From assembly GCA_038147495.1 (NCBI GenBank), contig JAYQTT010000002.1, positions 248,001 through 312,000 of the forward strand: a stretch of DNA of 64,000 nucleotides, read 5' to 3'. This DNA comes from MED-G116 sp038147495. GTDB lineage: Bacteria > Pseudomonadota > Alphaproteobacteria > Puniceispirillales > Puniceispirillaceae. The notes under the pieces are model-generated. The model searched no databases and was not told the DNA's origin. It saw nothing but the letters and a program-made list of their open reading frames with translations. Below, piece by piece: positions 8,578-17,059 of this stretch (position 1 is the stretch's first letter; every line of letters begins with the position of its first letter). Both the position numbers and the translations under genes were made by a program.

Positions 8578-10244
8578 ATGACGAATTCCCGTCATAATAT
8601 TCGCGATGTTTTTCCGCCGACAGGAAATCAGATCACGGCGAAGAGCTGGTTGACCGAGGCCCCGATGCGGATGCTGATGAATAATCTTCATCCCGATGTG
8701 GCAGAAAACCCGCACGCGCTTGTGGTGTATGGTGGCATTGGCCGCGCTGCCCGGACATGGGAAGATTTCGACAAGATGGTTGCGACGTTACAGGACCTCG
8801 AGTCCGACCAGACGCTTTTGGTACAATCAGGCAAGCCGGTAGGCGTGTTCCGCACACATAAGGACGCGCCGCGTGTCCTGATTGCCAACTCCAATCTTGT
8901 GCCGCATTGGGCCACTTGGGATCATTTTAACGAATTGGATAAACGCGGGCTTGCCATGTATGGCCAGATGACGGCCGGTTCATGGATTTATATCGGTACC
9001 CAGGGCATTGTGCAGGGCACTTATGAGACCTTTGTTGAAGCCGGTCGCCAGCATTATGACGGTAATTTGAAGGGCCGCTGGATTCTTACTGCTGGATTGG
9101 GCGGCATGGGGGTGCACAGCCATTGGCAGCGGTGATGGCGGGGGCATGTTGTCTGGCTGTCGAATGTGATGAAACACGGGCAGATTTCCGGCTCCGTACG
9201 CGCTATGTCGATGAAAAGACGCATTCTCTTGACGAGGCTCTGGCCATGATTGATGGCTGGTGTAAGGCAGGCGAGGCAAAGTCGGTTGCGCTGATTGGCA
9301 ATGCCGCCGAAATTTTTCCTGAGCTTGTACGCCGTGGAGTAAAGCCCGACATCGTCACTGACCAGACATCGGCGCATGATCCGCTTCATGGCTATCTGCC
9401 GCTTGGCTGGAATGTGGCTGAATGGCGTGCCAAGCAGGAAACACATCCAAAAGAGGTGGAAGCTGCTGCGCGCGCCTCAATGAAGACGCATGTGGCGGCA
9501 ATGGTCGACTTCTGGAATGACGGTGTGCCTACGCTTGATTATGGCAATAATATCCGTCAGGTCGCCTCCGAGGAAGGATTGGATACGGCCTTCAGTTTTC
9601 CGGGATTTGTTCCAGCCTATATCCGGCCACTATTCTGTCGGGGGATCGGCCCGTTTCGTTGGTGTGCCCTGTCAGGTGATCCTGAAGACATCTACAAGAC
9701 AGACGCCAAGGTCAAGGAACTGGTCGATGATGCGCATCTCCATAACTGGCTTGATATGGCGCGTGACCGCATTGCCTTCCAAGGACTGCCGGCTCGGATT
9801 TGCTGGGTCGGTCTTGGTGTTCGGCACCGGCTTGGCCTAGCCTTTAATGAAATGGTCCGTAACGGCGAATTATCTGCCCCCGTGGTGATTGGGCGGGACC
9901 ATCTGGACAGTGGGTCTGTTGCCTCGCCAAACCGCGAGACAGAGTCAATGAAAGACGGATCGGACGCCGTGTCTGACTGGCCGTTGCTGAATGCGCTATT
10001 GAATACAGCAAGCGGCGCGACATGGGTGTCGATCCATCATGGTGGTGGTGTCGGTATGGGCTTTTCTCAACATTCCGGCATGGTCATCTGCTGTGATGGT
10101 AGCGAGGATGCAGACCGTCGTATTGCCAATGTTCTATGGAATGATCCTGCAACCGGGGTGATGCGCCACGCTGATGCCGGGTATGAGGATGCGTTGGCGT
10201 GTGCGCGTGAACAGGGGCTTAACCTGCCGGGCATTTTGGATTAG
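8578..10244 (+). pseudogene. hutU: Urocanate hydratase HutU, interrupted by a single-base frameshift
   Basis: HutU converts urocanate to imidazolonepropionate. The 5' part (8578-9135) encodes a normal HutU N-terminus up to TAGLGGMG, then runs into VHSHWQR and a stop. The rest (from about 9113 to 10244) is in the next frame and continues with GAQPLAAVMAGACCL and the whole NAD-binding and C-terminal region, including SIHHGGGVGMGFSQHSG. Adding one G to the five-G run at 9108-9112 restores a single 555-residue protein, the normal family length. Start is ATG 8578 after AAAGGAGAG. No other lesion is seen, so this is either a very recent mutation or a sequencing error in a homopolymer; the gene is otherwise intact. 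Confidence 0.93.
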
Positions 10245-10281
10245 CGGCCGTGTATTCTTGACGAGAGGAATGTTTCGTCGA

Positions 10282-11049
10282 TCAATGCTGTAATATCTTT
10301 GACAGAAATGCCTCGGCACGCTCACCACGTCCGCCTGCAAAGAACTCGTCTTTGGTGCAACTTTCCTCAATTCGTCCTTCATCCATGAAGACGACGCGGT
10401 CCGCGACTTCGCGGGCAAAGCCCATCTCATGCGTCACTACCATCATGGTCATGCCGTCTGCAGCAAGTTCTGTCATAACATCCAGCACCTCATTGATCAT
10501 TTCCGGATCAAGCGCGGACGTGGGCTCATCGAACAGCATAACGCGTGGTTTCATCGCCAACGCCCGTGCAATGGCGACACGCTGTTGTTGTCCACCTGAC
10601 AGCTGGCTTGGGAATTTATCTGCCTGATCGGCAATCTGCACCCGATCAAGATAATGAAGTGCGATGTCATTCGCCTCCGAGCGAGAAAGATTGTTGTTAC
10701 GAATGGGGCCGAGGGTCACATTTTCCAGAATCGACATATGCGGAAACAGGTTGAAGCTCTGGAACACCATGCCGACTTCGCGTCTGACATGCTCCAGTTG
10801 TTTCATGTTGCCATAGACCTCGCGTCCACAAACATGAATGGTTCCCTGCTGATGGTTTTCCAGTTGATTGACACACCGGATCATTGTTGATTTTCCCGAA
10901 CCTGAAGGGCCGCATACGACCACACGCTCTCCCTGTGCAACCGACAGATTAATGTTTTTGAGGGCTTGAAAATGATCAAACCATTTACTCACACCGTCAA
11001 AGGCAATCAGGATATCGGAAGAGGGCTGTGTAGAGTGATTGTCTAGCAT
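10282..11049 (-). CDS. Polar amino acid ABC transporter, ATP-binding protein (transporter 1)
   Basis: The 255-residue ATPase has Walker A GPSGSGKST at residues 47-55, the signature LSGGQQQRVAIARAL, Walker B VMLFDEPTSALD and the switch histidine in VVTHEMGFAREVADR, the usual set in GlnQ/HisP-type ATPases. It powers uptake of a polar amino acid or related solute. It is the last gene of the four-gene operon permease - binding protein - permease - ATPase (13767 to 10282) and is convergent with hutU. It closely resembles the ATPase at 27388-28131, consistent with duplication of the whole transporter. Confidence 0.93.
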   Translation of the reverse strand: MLDNHSTQPSSDILIAFDGVSKWFDHFQALKNINLSVAQGERVVVCGPSGSGKSTMIRCVNQLENHQQGTIHVCGREVYGNMKQLEHVRREVGMVFQSFNLFPHMSILENVTLGPIRNNNLSRSEANDIALHYLDRVQIADQADKFPSQLSGGQQQRVAIARALAMKPRVMLFDEPTSALDPEMINEVLDVMTELAADGMTMMVVTHEMGFAREVADRVVFMDEGRIEESCTKDEFFAGGRGERAEAFLSKILQH

Positions 11050-11057
11050 GATGGTTC

Positions 11058-11954
11058 CTATCGGCGGGTGCGCAAGGCGCGTCTTTCGAGATAACCGAAC
11101 AGCGCGGCGAATGAATAACAGAGAACAAAATACATTGCCCCGACAATGATCCAGGTTTCAAAAACCTTGGTCGTTGTTGATGCCACCTCTGTGGCAAGGA
11201 AGGTCAATTCCTGTATAGAGATCAGAGACACGATAGCGGAGTCCTTGATCAGGGTGATGAACTGGCCTGCAAGCGGCGGCAGAATTTTACGGACTGCCTG
11301 CGGAAAAATAATGTCGCGAAGAACATTGATTGGTGACAGGCCAATGGCGCGCGCCGCTTCCCATTGACCTTTTGGAATGGATTGAATGCCGGCGCGCACA
11401 ATTTCTGTGATATAGGCGCCCTCAAACAATGCAAGGCATAGCGCGCCCGCGACAAAATTGGAGAGTAATTTGGGGTCACCAAACAGCGTGTAAAAGACGC
11501 CGGAATTTACAAACGCTCCGTTCTTGTCAATGTCGTCAAGGCCGATCAAAGGCATCAATTGACCGGAAAGAAAGAAATAAAAGATAAAAATAAAGACCAC
11601 TGGCGGAATGTTACGCACCAGTTCTACATAACAGCGGCTGATCATCCGCATTGCCAGGTTCTTGCTTGTCCGCATATACCCCATGACAAGGCCAATTGTG
11701 GCAGCGACCAGAGTGGCCCAGAAGGCAAGTCTCAACGTTGTGGCAATGCCTTCAAGCAATAGATTGGGCACATAACGTGACTTTTCTTCATCGAAATAGA
11801 TGACAAAGTTTAAAACGCGCGACCAGTTCCAGTTGTAGACAAGCACGTCACTGACACGGTAGACCGCATAGGCAATCACAGCACCAACCAGACCAAAACA
11901 AACATAGTCTACGGTCGTTAGTTTGCGTCGTGTCTGTATAGGCGGTGCGTTCAT
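11058..11954 (-). CDS. Polar amino acid ABC transporter permease (transporter 1, third gene)
   Basis: This 298-residue inner-membrane protein belongs to the His/Glu/Gln permease family. An N-terminal membrane helix (VDYVCFGLVGAVIAYAVYRV) precedes a periplasmic stretch and the transport domain, where the EAA loop EAARAIGLSPINVLRDIIFPQA couples to the ATPase. VELVRNIPPVVFIFIFYF is the usual family motif. It lies eight bases upstream of the ATPase gene. The long N-terminal region is like that of AapM-type permeases. Its closest counterpart in the window is the permease at 28187-29071. Confidence 0.92.
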   Translation of the reverse strand: MNAPPIQTRRKLTTVDYVCFGLVGAVIAYAVYRVSDVLVYNWNWSRVLNFVIYFDEEKSRYVPNLLLEGIATTLRLAFWATLVAATIGLVMGYMRTSKNLAMRMISRCYVELVRNIPPVVFIFIFYFFLSGQLMPLIGLDDIDKNGAFVNSGVFYTLFGDPKLLSNFVAGALCLALFEGAYITEIVRAGIQSIPKGQWEAARAIGLSPINVLRDIIFPQAVRKILPPLAGQFITLIKDSAIVSLISIQELTFLATEVASTTTKVFETWIIVGAMYFVLCYSFAALFGYLERRALRTRR

Positions 11955-11975
11955 GCGGTGTCTCTTGTCATGTGA

Positions 11976-12002
11976 TCACCGACAGGAAAATCCTGCCGGT
12001 GA
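11976..12002 (-). other. Intercistronic stem-loop after binding-protein gene (transporter 1)
   Basis: The arms TCACCGACAGGA and TCCTGCCGGTGA pair with a single mismatch around an AAA loop. On the transcribed minus strand no U tract follows, so it is better read as an RNA-stabilising or attenuating hairpin, between the binding-protein gene (stop at 12036) and the permease gene (start at 11954), than as a full terminator. Such hairpins commonly raise binding-protein level relative to permease. The function is inferred. Confidence 0.65.
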
Positions 12003-12035
12003 CTGTTTTTTTTTATGTTGTGCTGATGCTGAGAA

Positions 12036-12869
12036 CTATTGCTCCAGCTTGACCATGTCTTTCCAGCCTGAACGGTTCTTGAACCAGAAGTCATGACGCT
12101 CTTTGAGCCATCCACTGCTGCTGTTGACCACGATCCAGTTGCTGAAGAAGTTAAGGGCGTCTGCATCACCTTTACGAAGGGCAAAGCCCTCGTTACCGCG
12201 TGTCAGATTCTCGCCGTCAAAAGCAACAAACACGTCATTTGGATACGCCTCAGACCAGAAGCGTGGTTTTGGCGCGCTTGAGATCATCGCATGCGCATTG
12301 CCGTTTGCAACTTCCTGGAAGGCTTGCGCATCGTCATCAAACTGGCGCAGCGTTGCTTTTGGAAAGAGCTTTTCGGCAGCTTTACATGGTGTTGCACCAC
12401 GACGACAGGCGATTGTCACGCTTGACTGATTATACTCCTCCATTGTTGTGAAATTGCCTGCAAGCTTTTTGTTTGCAGCCATCATCTGGCCCGAATGCGC
12501 GTAAGGGGTGGTGAAGTTCACTGTCAGGTTCCGCTGTGGGGTGATCGACATGCCACCAATGATGACGTCAAACTTCTTCGCCAACAGCGCTGGAATGATT
12601 CCGCTCCATGCTGTAGGAACAAACTCAACCTCGACGCCCATATCGGCAGCAACCTTCGTTGCTACGTCAATTTCAAAGCCGATAAGATTACCTTGCTTGT
12701 CACGCATGGCCCAGGGAACAAAAGTCGACATACCTACTTTCAGCGTGCCGCGCTTTTGAATTTCTGCGATCAGGTCATCCGCAACTGCAGGCAACGAGGT
12801 TGCGACAACCCCGAACATTGCCACAAGGGCCATGATGGCCTTTGTTTTCAGTATCCGTTTGAGTTTCAT
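12036..12869 (-). CDS. Polar amino acid ABC transporter, periplasmic substrate-binding protein (transporter 1)
   Basis: The 277-residue protein starts with a Sec signal peptide (MKLKRILKTKAIMALVAMFG, cleavage likely after PAVA) and continues as a type II periplasmic binding protein of family 3: GTLKVGMSTFVPWAMRDKQG, LIGFEIDVATKVAADMGVEVEFVPT, then SGIIPALLAKKFDVIIGGM. It should capture an amino acid or similar charged solute. A purine-rich ribosome site (GGAG) precedes the ATG. It is strongly similar along its length to the binding protein at 29995-30810, for example sharing the FVPWAMRDK and RQFDDDAQA segments. The ligand cannot be fixed from sequence. Confidence 0.93.
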   Translation of the reverse strand: MKLKRILKTKAIMALVAMFGVVATSLPAVADDLIAEIQKRGTLKVGMSTFVPWAMRDKQGNLIGFEIDVATKVAADMGVEVEFVPTAWSGIIPALLAKKFDVIIGGMSITPQRNLTVNFTTPYAHSGQMMAANKKLAGNFTTMEEYNQSSVTIACRRGATPCKAAEKLFPKATLRQFDDDAQAFQEVANGNAHAMISSAPKPRFWSEAYPNDVFVAFDGENLTRGNEGFALRKGDADALNFFSNWIVVNSSSGWLKERHDFWFKNRSGWKDMVKLEQ

Positions 12870-12903
12870 TTTTTTCTCCTCTCTCTGGTTTTGGATTTAT
12901 TTT

Positions 12904-13767
12904 TCATCTGGCCCTGTTCATCCGTGCTTCAAGGATATTGACCAATACTGAAAGGCTGGTTGTCAGGACGAGATACATTCCGGCTACTATGAACCAGATT
13001 TCAAACGCCATATAGGTGTCCGATATCAGGTTGAGCCCTTCGGTCGTTAATTCTGCAACGGCGATGACGCTGACGATTGCAGAATGTTTGATCAGTGAGA
13101 TCAGCAAGCCGGTCAAAGGCGGTAAAATGAGGGGAAGCGCCTGCGGCACGATGACATAGCGATATTTGTCAAATTTTGACAGACCAGTTGCATCAGCGGC
13201 TTCATATTGCCCTCGCTCAACGGCCTGAATGCCACCACGAATAATCTCGGCGGCGAAAGACCCTTCGAATGCCGCAAGGCACAGCACCCCAGCCCAAAAA
13301 CGATCAATCCCGAAAATTGGCGCCAGAACAAAATAGAACATGAACAGCTGTACGAGCAGGGGGGTGTTGCGAATGATTTCCAGATATGTCGTTGCAATCG
13401 CGCGTCCGGCAATCGAATTTGACATCCGGCCAATTGCCGTTGCCGCACCGATCAAAATCGACAAAATACTGCTGATACCGGCCAATTGCAGCGTTACGAC
13501 AATTCCCTTGAGCAGAGGACCCGGTATGAACTCACCATCGATTACACGATAGAAGAACGGACCCACACGATACCATTGCCATCTATATTCCATCGCCGCA
13601 GCGCCGGCATAAATCAGCCATGCAATCACCGTGAACAGGACCACCGCCTGTGCCACCTGCCACAGAGAGCGCAGAATGTGAGCTGACGCCGGATCTTTTG
13701 GATGCCGCACGCCGTCCATCCCAAGCAGTTTCGCAAGAAACGGCATTTCAGGATGTGTTTGCGTCAT
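12904..13767 (-). CDS. Polar amino acid ABC transporter permease (transporter 1, first gene)
   Basis: This 287-residue permease begins the operon. It has an early membrane helix (VVLFTVIAWLIYAGAAAMEY), a periplasmic segment containing RWQWYRVGPFFYRVIDGEF, and a transport domain with TYLEIIRNTPLLVQLFMFYF and the EAA loop YEAADATGLSKFDKYRYVIV, PQALPL. It is AapQ-like and pairs with the permease at 11058-11954 as a heterodimer. Its counterpart in the second transporter is 29072-29875, which shares the YRWQWYRV and PLTG segments. The 163-base region upstream is shared with the divergent LysR gene. Confidence 0.92.
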   Translation of the reverse strand: MTQTHPEMPFLAKLLGMDGVRHPKDPASAHILRSLWQVAQAVVLFTVIAWLIYAGAAAMEYRWQWYRVGPFFYRVIDGEFIPGPLLKGIVVTLQLAGISSILSILIGAATAIGRMSNSIAGRAIATTYLEIIRNTPLLVQLFMFYFVLAPIFGIDRFWAGVLCLAAFEGSFAAEIIRGGIQAVERGQYEAADATGLSKFDKYRYVIVPQALPLILPPLTGLLISLIKHSAIVSVIAVAELTTEGLNLISDTYMAFEIWFIVAGMYLVLTTSLSVLVNILEARMNRAR

Positions 13768-13930
13768 TAGTCTGGTTCCCCCTACCCACCAAAACGCTCA
13801 TTACGATTATCATATATACAAATATTGCAATGGCCATACTTTTATTTATGTTATGTATTGATGAATTCGCTGCTGGCCATCGAGCCTTGTTTGTTTTGAA
13901 GCAGTAAGATACTCCTGCAAAAGGAAAAGG
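13768..13930. promoter_or_regulatory. Divergent promoter region between transporter 1 and the LysR regulator
   Basis: The AT-rich region contains the perfect palindrome ATTGCAAT (13824-13831) inside AATATTGCAATGG. A related ATTGCAA element occurs in front of the HisC-like gene at 17109. Divergent arrangement with a LysR gene is the usual setting for a LysR operator. No consensus promoter boxes could be fixed with certainty. The operator assignment is tentative. Confidence 0.4.
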
Positions 13931-14827
13931 ATGAAGATTACCTTTCGCCAGATTGATGCCTTTCAGACCCTGATAACGTCAGGGACCGTGACAAAGACGG
14001 CGTCATTGCTCAAAATTTCACAGCCTGCAGTAAGCCGATTAATTTCAGATCTGGAGAAATCTGCAGGTTTCAAGCTGTTCCACCGGTCTGGGCGAAAGCT
14101 TGAACCAACGCTCGAGGCGCGCCTTCTGGCCGAAGAAGTTGCGCAATCCATGGCGGGTCTAAAACGCATTGAGCAGGCGGCGCAGAACATACGCGACTTC
14201 AATCATGTACAACTTCGCCTCGTCAGCTCACCGTCATTTGCAACGACGCTTGTGCCATTACTGATCGATAAATTTGCCAGACGGCACCCCAATGTTCATG
14301 TGTGTTTGGATATTCAGTCTGATGATGAACGCATTGAATGGATGGTGCTTGAAAATCAGGATTTTGGAATAGCCGTGTCCACAGGACGCAACCGTAATAT
14401 CGCAACGCATAAATTGCTTGGTACAGAAGCTGTTTGTCTTCTTCCCAAATCTCATCGTCTTGCGGGACAAAAGACCATTACACCTCATGATCTTGCCGGC
14501 GAGACCTTCGTTTCTTATTTCGAAGGTTCGCTTTTCAAAAGTGATATCGACAAAGCTTTTAATCAGGCAAAAGTAAAACGCCTGACACGATATGAAGGTA
14601 AGACAACGGCCGCGATCATCGGTATGGTCGGGGCAGGGCTTGGCGTGTCGGTCGTTGGTTCGGGCTTTGGTGCAGGTTCATTCGACCCAAGATGTGTGAC
14701 AGTGCCATTTACGCCAGCGATACGGTATACAGCTGAGCTACTGTGGTCGACGCAACGCAGTTTGTCGGCTATCCAGAATGAATTTCTGGCGATGATTCGT
14801 GATGAGTTCGACAGTACAATCAGCTAG
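13931..14827 (+). CDS. LysR-family transcriptional regulator
   Basis: The 298-residue protein has the LysR winged helix at residues 3-60 (FRQIDAFQTLITSGTVTKTA followed by SLLKISQPAVSRLISDLE) and a C-terminal two-lobed effector domain from about residue 90. Ribosome site GGAAAAGG lies just before the ATG. It is divergent from the amino acid transporter operon and convergent with the ThDP decarboxylase genes, overlapping the last of them by four bases. The likely targets are the transporter and/or the HisC-ComDE-like operon, with a transported amino compound or its oxo acid as effector; this is inference. Confidence 0.92.
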   Translation: MKITFRQIDAFQTLITSGTVTKTASLLKISQPAVSRLISDLEKSAGFKLFHRSGRKLEPTLEARLLAEEVAQSMAGLKRIEQAAQNIRDFNHVQLRLVSSPSFATTLVPLLIDKFARRHPNVHVCLDIQSDDERIEWMVLENQDFGIAVSTGRNRNIATHKLLGTEAVCLLPKSHRLAGQKTITPHDLAGETFVSYFEGSLFKSDIDKAFNQAKVKRLTRYEGKTTAAIIGMVGAGLGVSVVGSGFGAGSFDPRCVTVPFTPAIRYTAELLWSTQRSLSAIQNEFLAMIRDEFDSTIS

Positions 14828-15408
14828 CCGTCTTTAGCTGGATTCTCATTGAGCGCGTGACGAAATTTTTGGCGTGCGGCCTCACTGTGGATATATTCAT
14901 AATCCCGTGGATACGCTTTTCCGGGAATGATCTTTAACACGGCCATGACCGGACCCTCACTTGCGAGTAACCCGGGTAATGCACGCTCAAAGGCTGCCAA
15001 CTCGGAAAAGCATGCTGCCTCTCTGTACCCTGCTGCTTTTGCCATGCCGGCGAAATCCACATTTCCGGCGCCCGGAATGGGATGGGCGCCATTGACCTCA
15101 TATACGCCATTCTCAAAGACGAGATGCAGAAACTGTTTGGGTTGCACGTTGCCAATGGTGACAAGACTACCGAGATTCATCAAAAGGCTGCCATCACCAT
15201 CAAGAACGATGACCTGTCTGTCCGGGCTTCCCAAGGCAAGCCCCAAAGCATGTGATGAGGCCTGTCCCATCGCGCCTGTCGACACATAATTCAGATCCCG
15301 CGGGCATAAAGCAAGCCAATCGAAACAGCTCTGATACACCGCGACAACCAGATCGCGCGGATTGACGTGCGGGCGTAGTGCGGTCAATGCAAGGTCGCGC
15401 TGTATCAT
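14824..15408 (-). CDS. ThDP-dependent 2-oxo acid decarboxylase, catalytic/C-terminal subunit (ComE-like)
   Basis: The 194-residue protein corresponds to the cofactor-binding half of sulfopyruvate/phosphonopyruvate decarboxylases. It carries the thiamine diphosphate motif starting GDGS at residues 71-74 and closing with the Asn of FENGVYE near residue 100, and the YVSTGAMGQASSHALGLALG segment typical of this group. It should act with the 181-residue subunit encoded just upstream (four-base ATGA overlap) to decarboxylate a 2-oxo acid to an aldehyde. Together with the upstream aminotransferase it suggests transamination followed by decarboxylation. No sulfoacetaldehyde or phosphonate genes are nearby, so the substrate is open. 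Its 3' end overlaps the LysR gene by four bases. Confidence 0.85.
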   Translation of the reverse strand: MIQRDLALTALRPHVNPRDLVVAVYQSCFDWLALCPRDLNYVSTGAMGQASSHALGLALGSPDRQVIVLDGDGSLLMNLGSLVTIGNVQPKQFLHLVFENGVYEVNGAHPIPGAGNVDFAGMAKAAGYREAACFSELAAFERALPGLLASEGPVMAVLKIIPGKAYPRDYEYIHSEAARQKFRHALNENPAKDG

Positions 15409-15950
15409 GTTTTGCCTTCATCAAAGACCGGTGGCTGGCCAACGAGGAAACACAATGCGTCACCAGATTGGTAAGCGCCGTCGATGGCGGGTGAAATCTT
15501 TGTGGTGTCCTCATCGCTGTCGATGCCGATATGCCTCAATGCCATTGCGTCAAGAATGGGTGGAATGATACGCACGCCATAACTGGCTGACTCTGTCACC
15601 GTTTCAGTGGCGGCTTTGCCCTGCAAGCCCACCATCATGCAAACCGGCTGATGATAATCCATGGCTATGGCCCGGATCGCGTTCAGCGAATCCATGAGAC
15701 CGGTTTGCTGCATCAACAGCACCGCACGCGTGTTGCTATATGAAAGAGCGGCGCAAATCGATACTCCTTCATCTTCTTTACACACTCTTACCAATCTGAA
15801 GTCCGGGTCCTTGGAAATGGGCCATAAAAGCCCATCGCTCGTCACAATATCGGGAACCGATACAATAATGCTGACGCCGGCCTGCTTTAGCTGGGTGATG
15901 ATGTTCTCGCCGCGCGGAGGAGACATTGGAGGTGACGAGGGTAACGTCAT
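15405..15950 (-). CDS. ThDP-dependent 2-oxo acid decarboxylase, N-terminal/PYR subunit (ComD-like)
   Basis: This 181-residue protein is the pyrimidine-binding half of a split ThDP decarboxylase. It shows GENIITQLKQAGVSIIVSVP near the N-terminus and the cofactor-activating glutamate in CKEDEGVSICAALS (E61). GYLQG-like phosphate contacts are replaced by QPVCMMVGLQGK. It overlaps both neighbours by ATGA (aminotransferase upstream, second subunit downstream), so the three proteins are translationally coupled. Split alpha/beta subunits are known for sulfopyruvate decarboxylase ComDE; fusion forms occur in phosphonopyruvate decarboxylase. Confidence 0.85.
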   Translation of the reverse strand: MTLPSSPPMSPPRGENIITQLKQAGVSIIVSVPDIVTSDGLLWPISKDPDFRLVRVCKEDEGVSICAALSYSNTRAVLLMQQTGLMDSLNAIRAIAMDYHQPVCMMVGLQGKAATETVTESASYGVRIIPPILDAMALRHIGIDSDEDTTKISPAIDGAYQSGDALCFLVGQPPVFDEGKT

Positions 15951-17059
15951 GCAATCTCTCCATAGAGGCGCACCAACGCATTAATGGCGGCATGCGTTTC
16001 CTCATGCTGACCAATGGTCATCCTTATACAGGCATCGAAGGCTGGTGACGCAAAGCGCCGCAGAGAAATACCCTCTTTGCGCAAAGCCGCGTCGATCGTT
16101 TGTGCCAGGCCTTCGCGTAATTTCATCTCCATCAAAATGAAATTGCCATGCCCTGGGTAGACATGGATGCCAGCTGCCGTTAGCCGCTGTGTTGCCTCGT
16201 CCCGCAATGCCACCGTTTCACGGCGCACATAGTCGCGGTGGTTTGTGTCCTCAAGGGCCGCAACCGCGGCGTAAAGCGAGGGCGTTGCAAGAGGAAAGGT
16301 GAGGCCAATGCGGGTGATGGTATCTATTACGTCCCGCGACCCATAGGCCCATCCCACTCTCGCACCAGCAAGGCCATGAATTTTTGAAAAGCTCCGTGTG
16401 ACAACAACATTCTCGTAGGCACGAACAAGGTCTTCGCCAGTATCGTAATGGGGATCGGTAACATATTCTGCATAGGCGCCATCGATAACCAGCAATACAT
16501 CACTTGGAAGACCGGCATGCAGACGTCTGAGGTCATCGCCCGGTAACATTGCCCCGGAAGGGTTGTCCGGATTGGCAATATAGACGATGCGTGTTTCGGG
16601 AGTCAGGCAGGCCAGCATGGCGTCAACATCGGTGCAAAAATCCTTGTCAGGCGCTGCTATCGCATTTGCATCATTCGCATGGGCATAGTTTGGCACTTTT
16701 AAATAGCTGTTTTGGCTTCGCAATAGTGAGGTGCCCGGCCCCAAATAGGCACGGGCTATGCGCGCCAGCAAATCATCCGACCCAAAGCCAATCGCGATCC
16801 GCTCCGGTTCAAGTTGATAACAGGACGCAAGAGCTGGCACCAGAATGCCTGCCGGATTTTCGAGGTAACGTTCAAGGTGGTTGGTAGCCTTGGCCGCGGC
16901 GTCCAGTGCTTTGGGAGAGGGGCCGAAAGCGTTTTCGTTTGAGTCGAGAGCAATCGTGATTTTAGGCCCGGTGTTAGCCGCGGTTCCCACCATATGTGAC
17001 TTTATCGACGCAATGCCTGATTTAGCTTTAGGTATGGAAGCTTTGATATCCATTGTCAT
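15947..17059 (-). CDS. HisC-like class I/II aminotransferase
   Basis: The 370-residue PLP enzyme is of the histidinol-phosphate aminotransferase type: LDSNENAFGPSP near the N-terminus, NPDNPSGAML (N167), DGAYAEYV (D193, Y196) and the Schiff-base lysine K226 in TRSFSKIHGLAGARVGW. HisC-like enzymes outside his operons often act on other amino acids. Here the gene begins an operon with the two decarboxylase subunits and overlaps the first by four bases, which points to conversion of an amino acid to its oxo acid for decarboxylation. A biosynthetic hisC role is less likely because no other his genes are close. A second ATG lies two codons in (17053). Confidence 0.85.
   Translation of the reverse strand: MTMDIKASIPKAKSGIASIKSHMVGTAANTGPKITIALDSNENAFGPSPKALDAAAKATNHLERYLENPAGILVPALASCYQLEPERIAIGFGSDDLLARIARAYLGPGTSLLRSQNSYLKVPNYAHANDANAIAAPDKDFCTDVDAMLACLTPETRIVYIANPDNPSGAMLPGDDLRRLHAGLPSDVLLVIDGAYAEYVTDPHYDTGEDLVRAYENVVVTRSFSKIHGLAGARVGWAYGSRDVIDTITRIGLTFPLATPSLYAAVAALEDTNHRDYVRRETVALRDEATQRLTAAGIHVYPGHGNFILMEMKLREGLAQTIDAALRKEGISLRRFASPAFDACIRMTIGQHEETHAAINALVRLYGEIA

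Noticed and set aside
9108..9112. Programmed frameshifting in hutU
   Set aside because: Urocanase is not known to use it, the site has no stimulatory structure that I can see, and a single missing G explains it.
12003..12014. T-rich tract after the hairpin at 11976-12002, as a plus-strand terminator
   Set aside because: No plus-strand gene ends upstream; transcription here is from the minus strand, where the tract is a poly-A before the stem.
15947..17059. Biosynthetic hisC
   Set aside because: No his biosynthesis neighbours, and the gene is coupled by overlaps to decarboxylase subunits.
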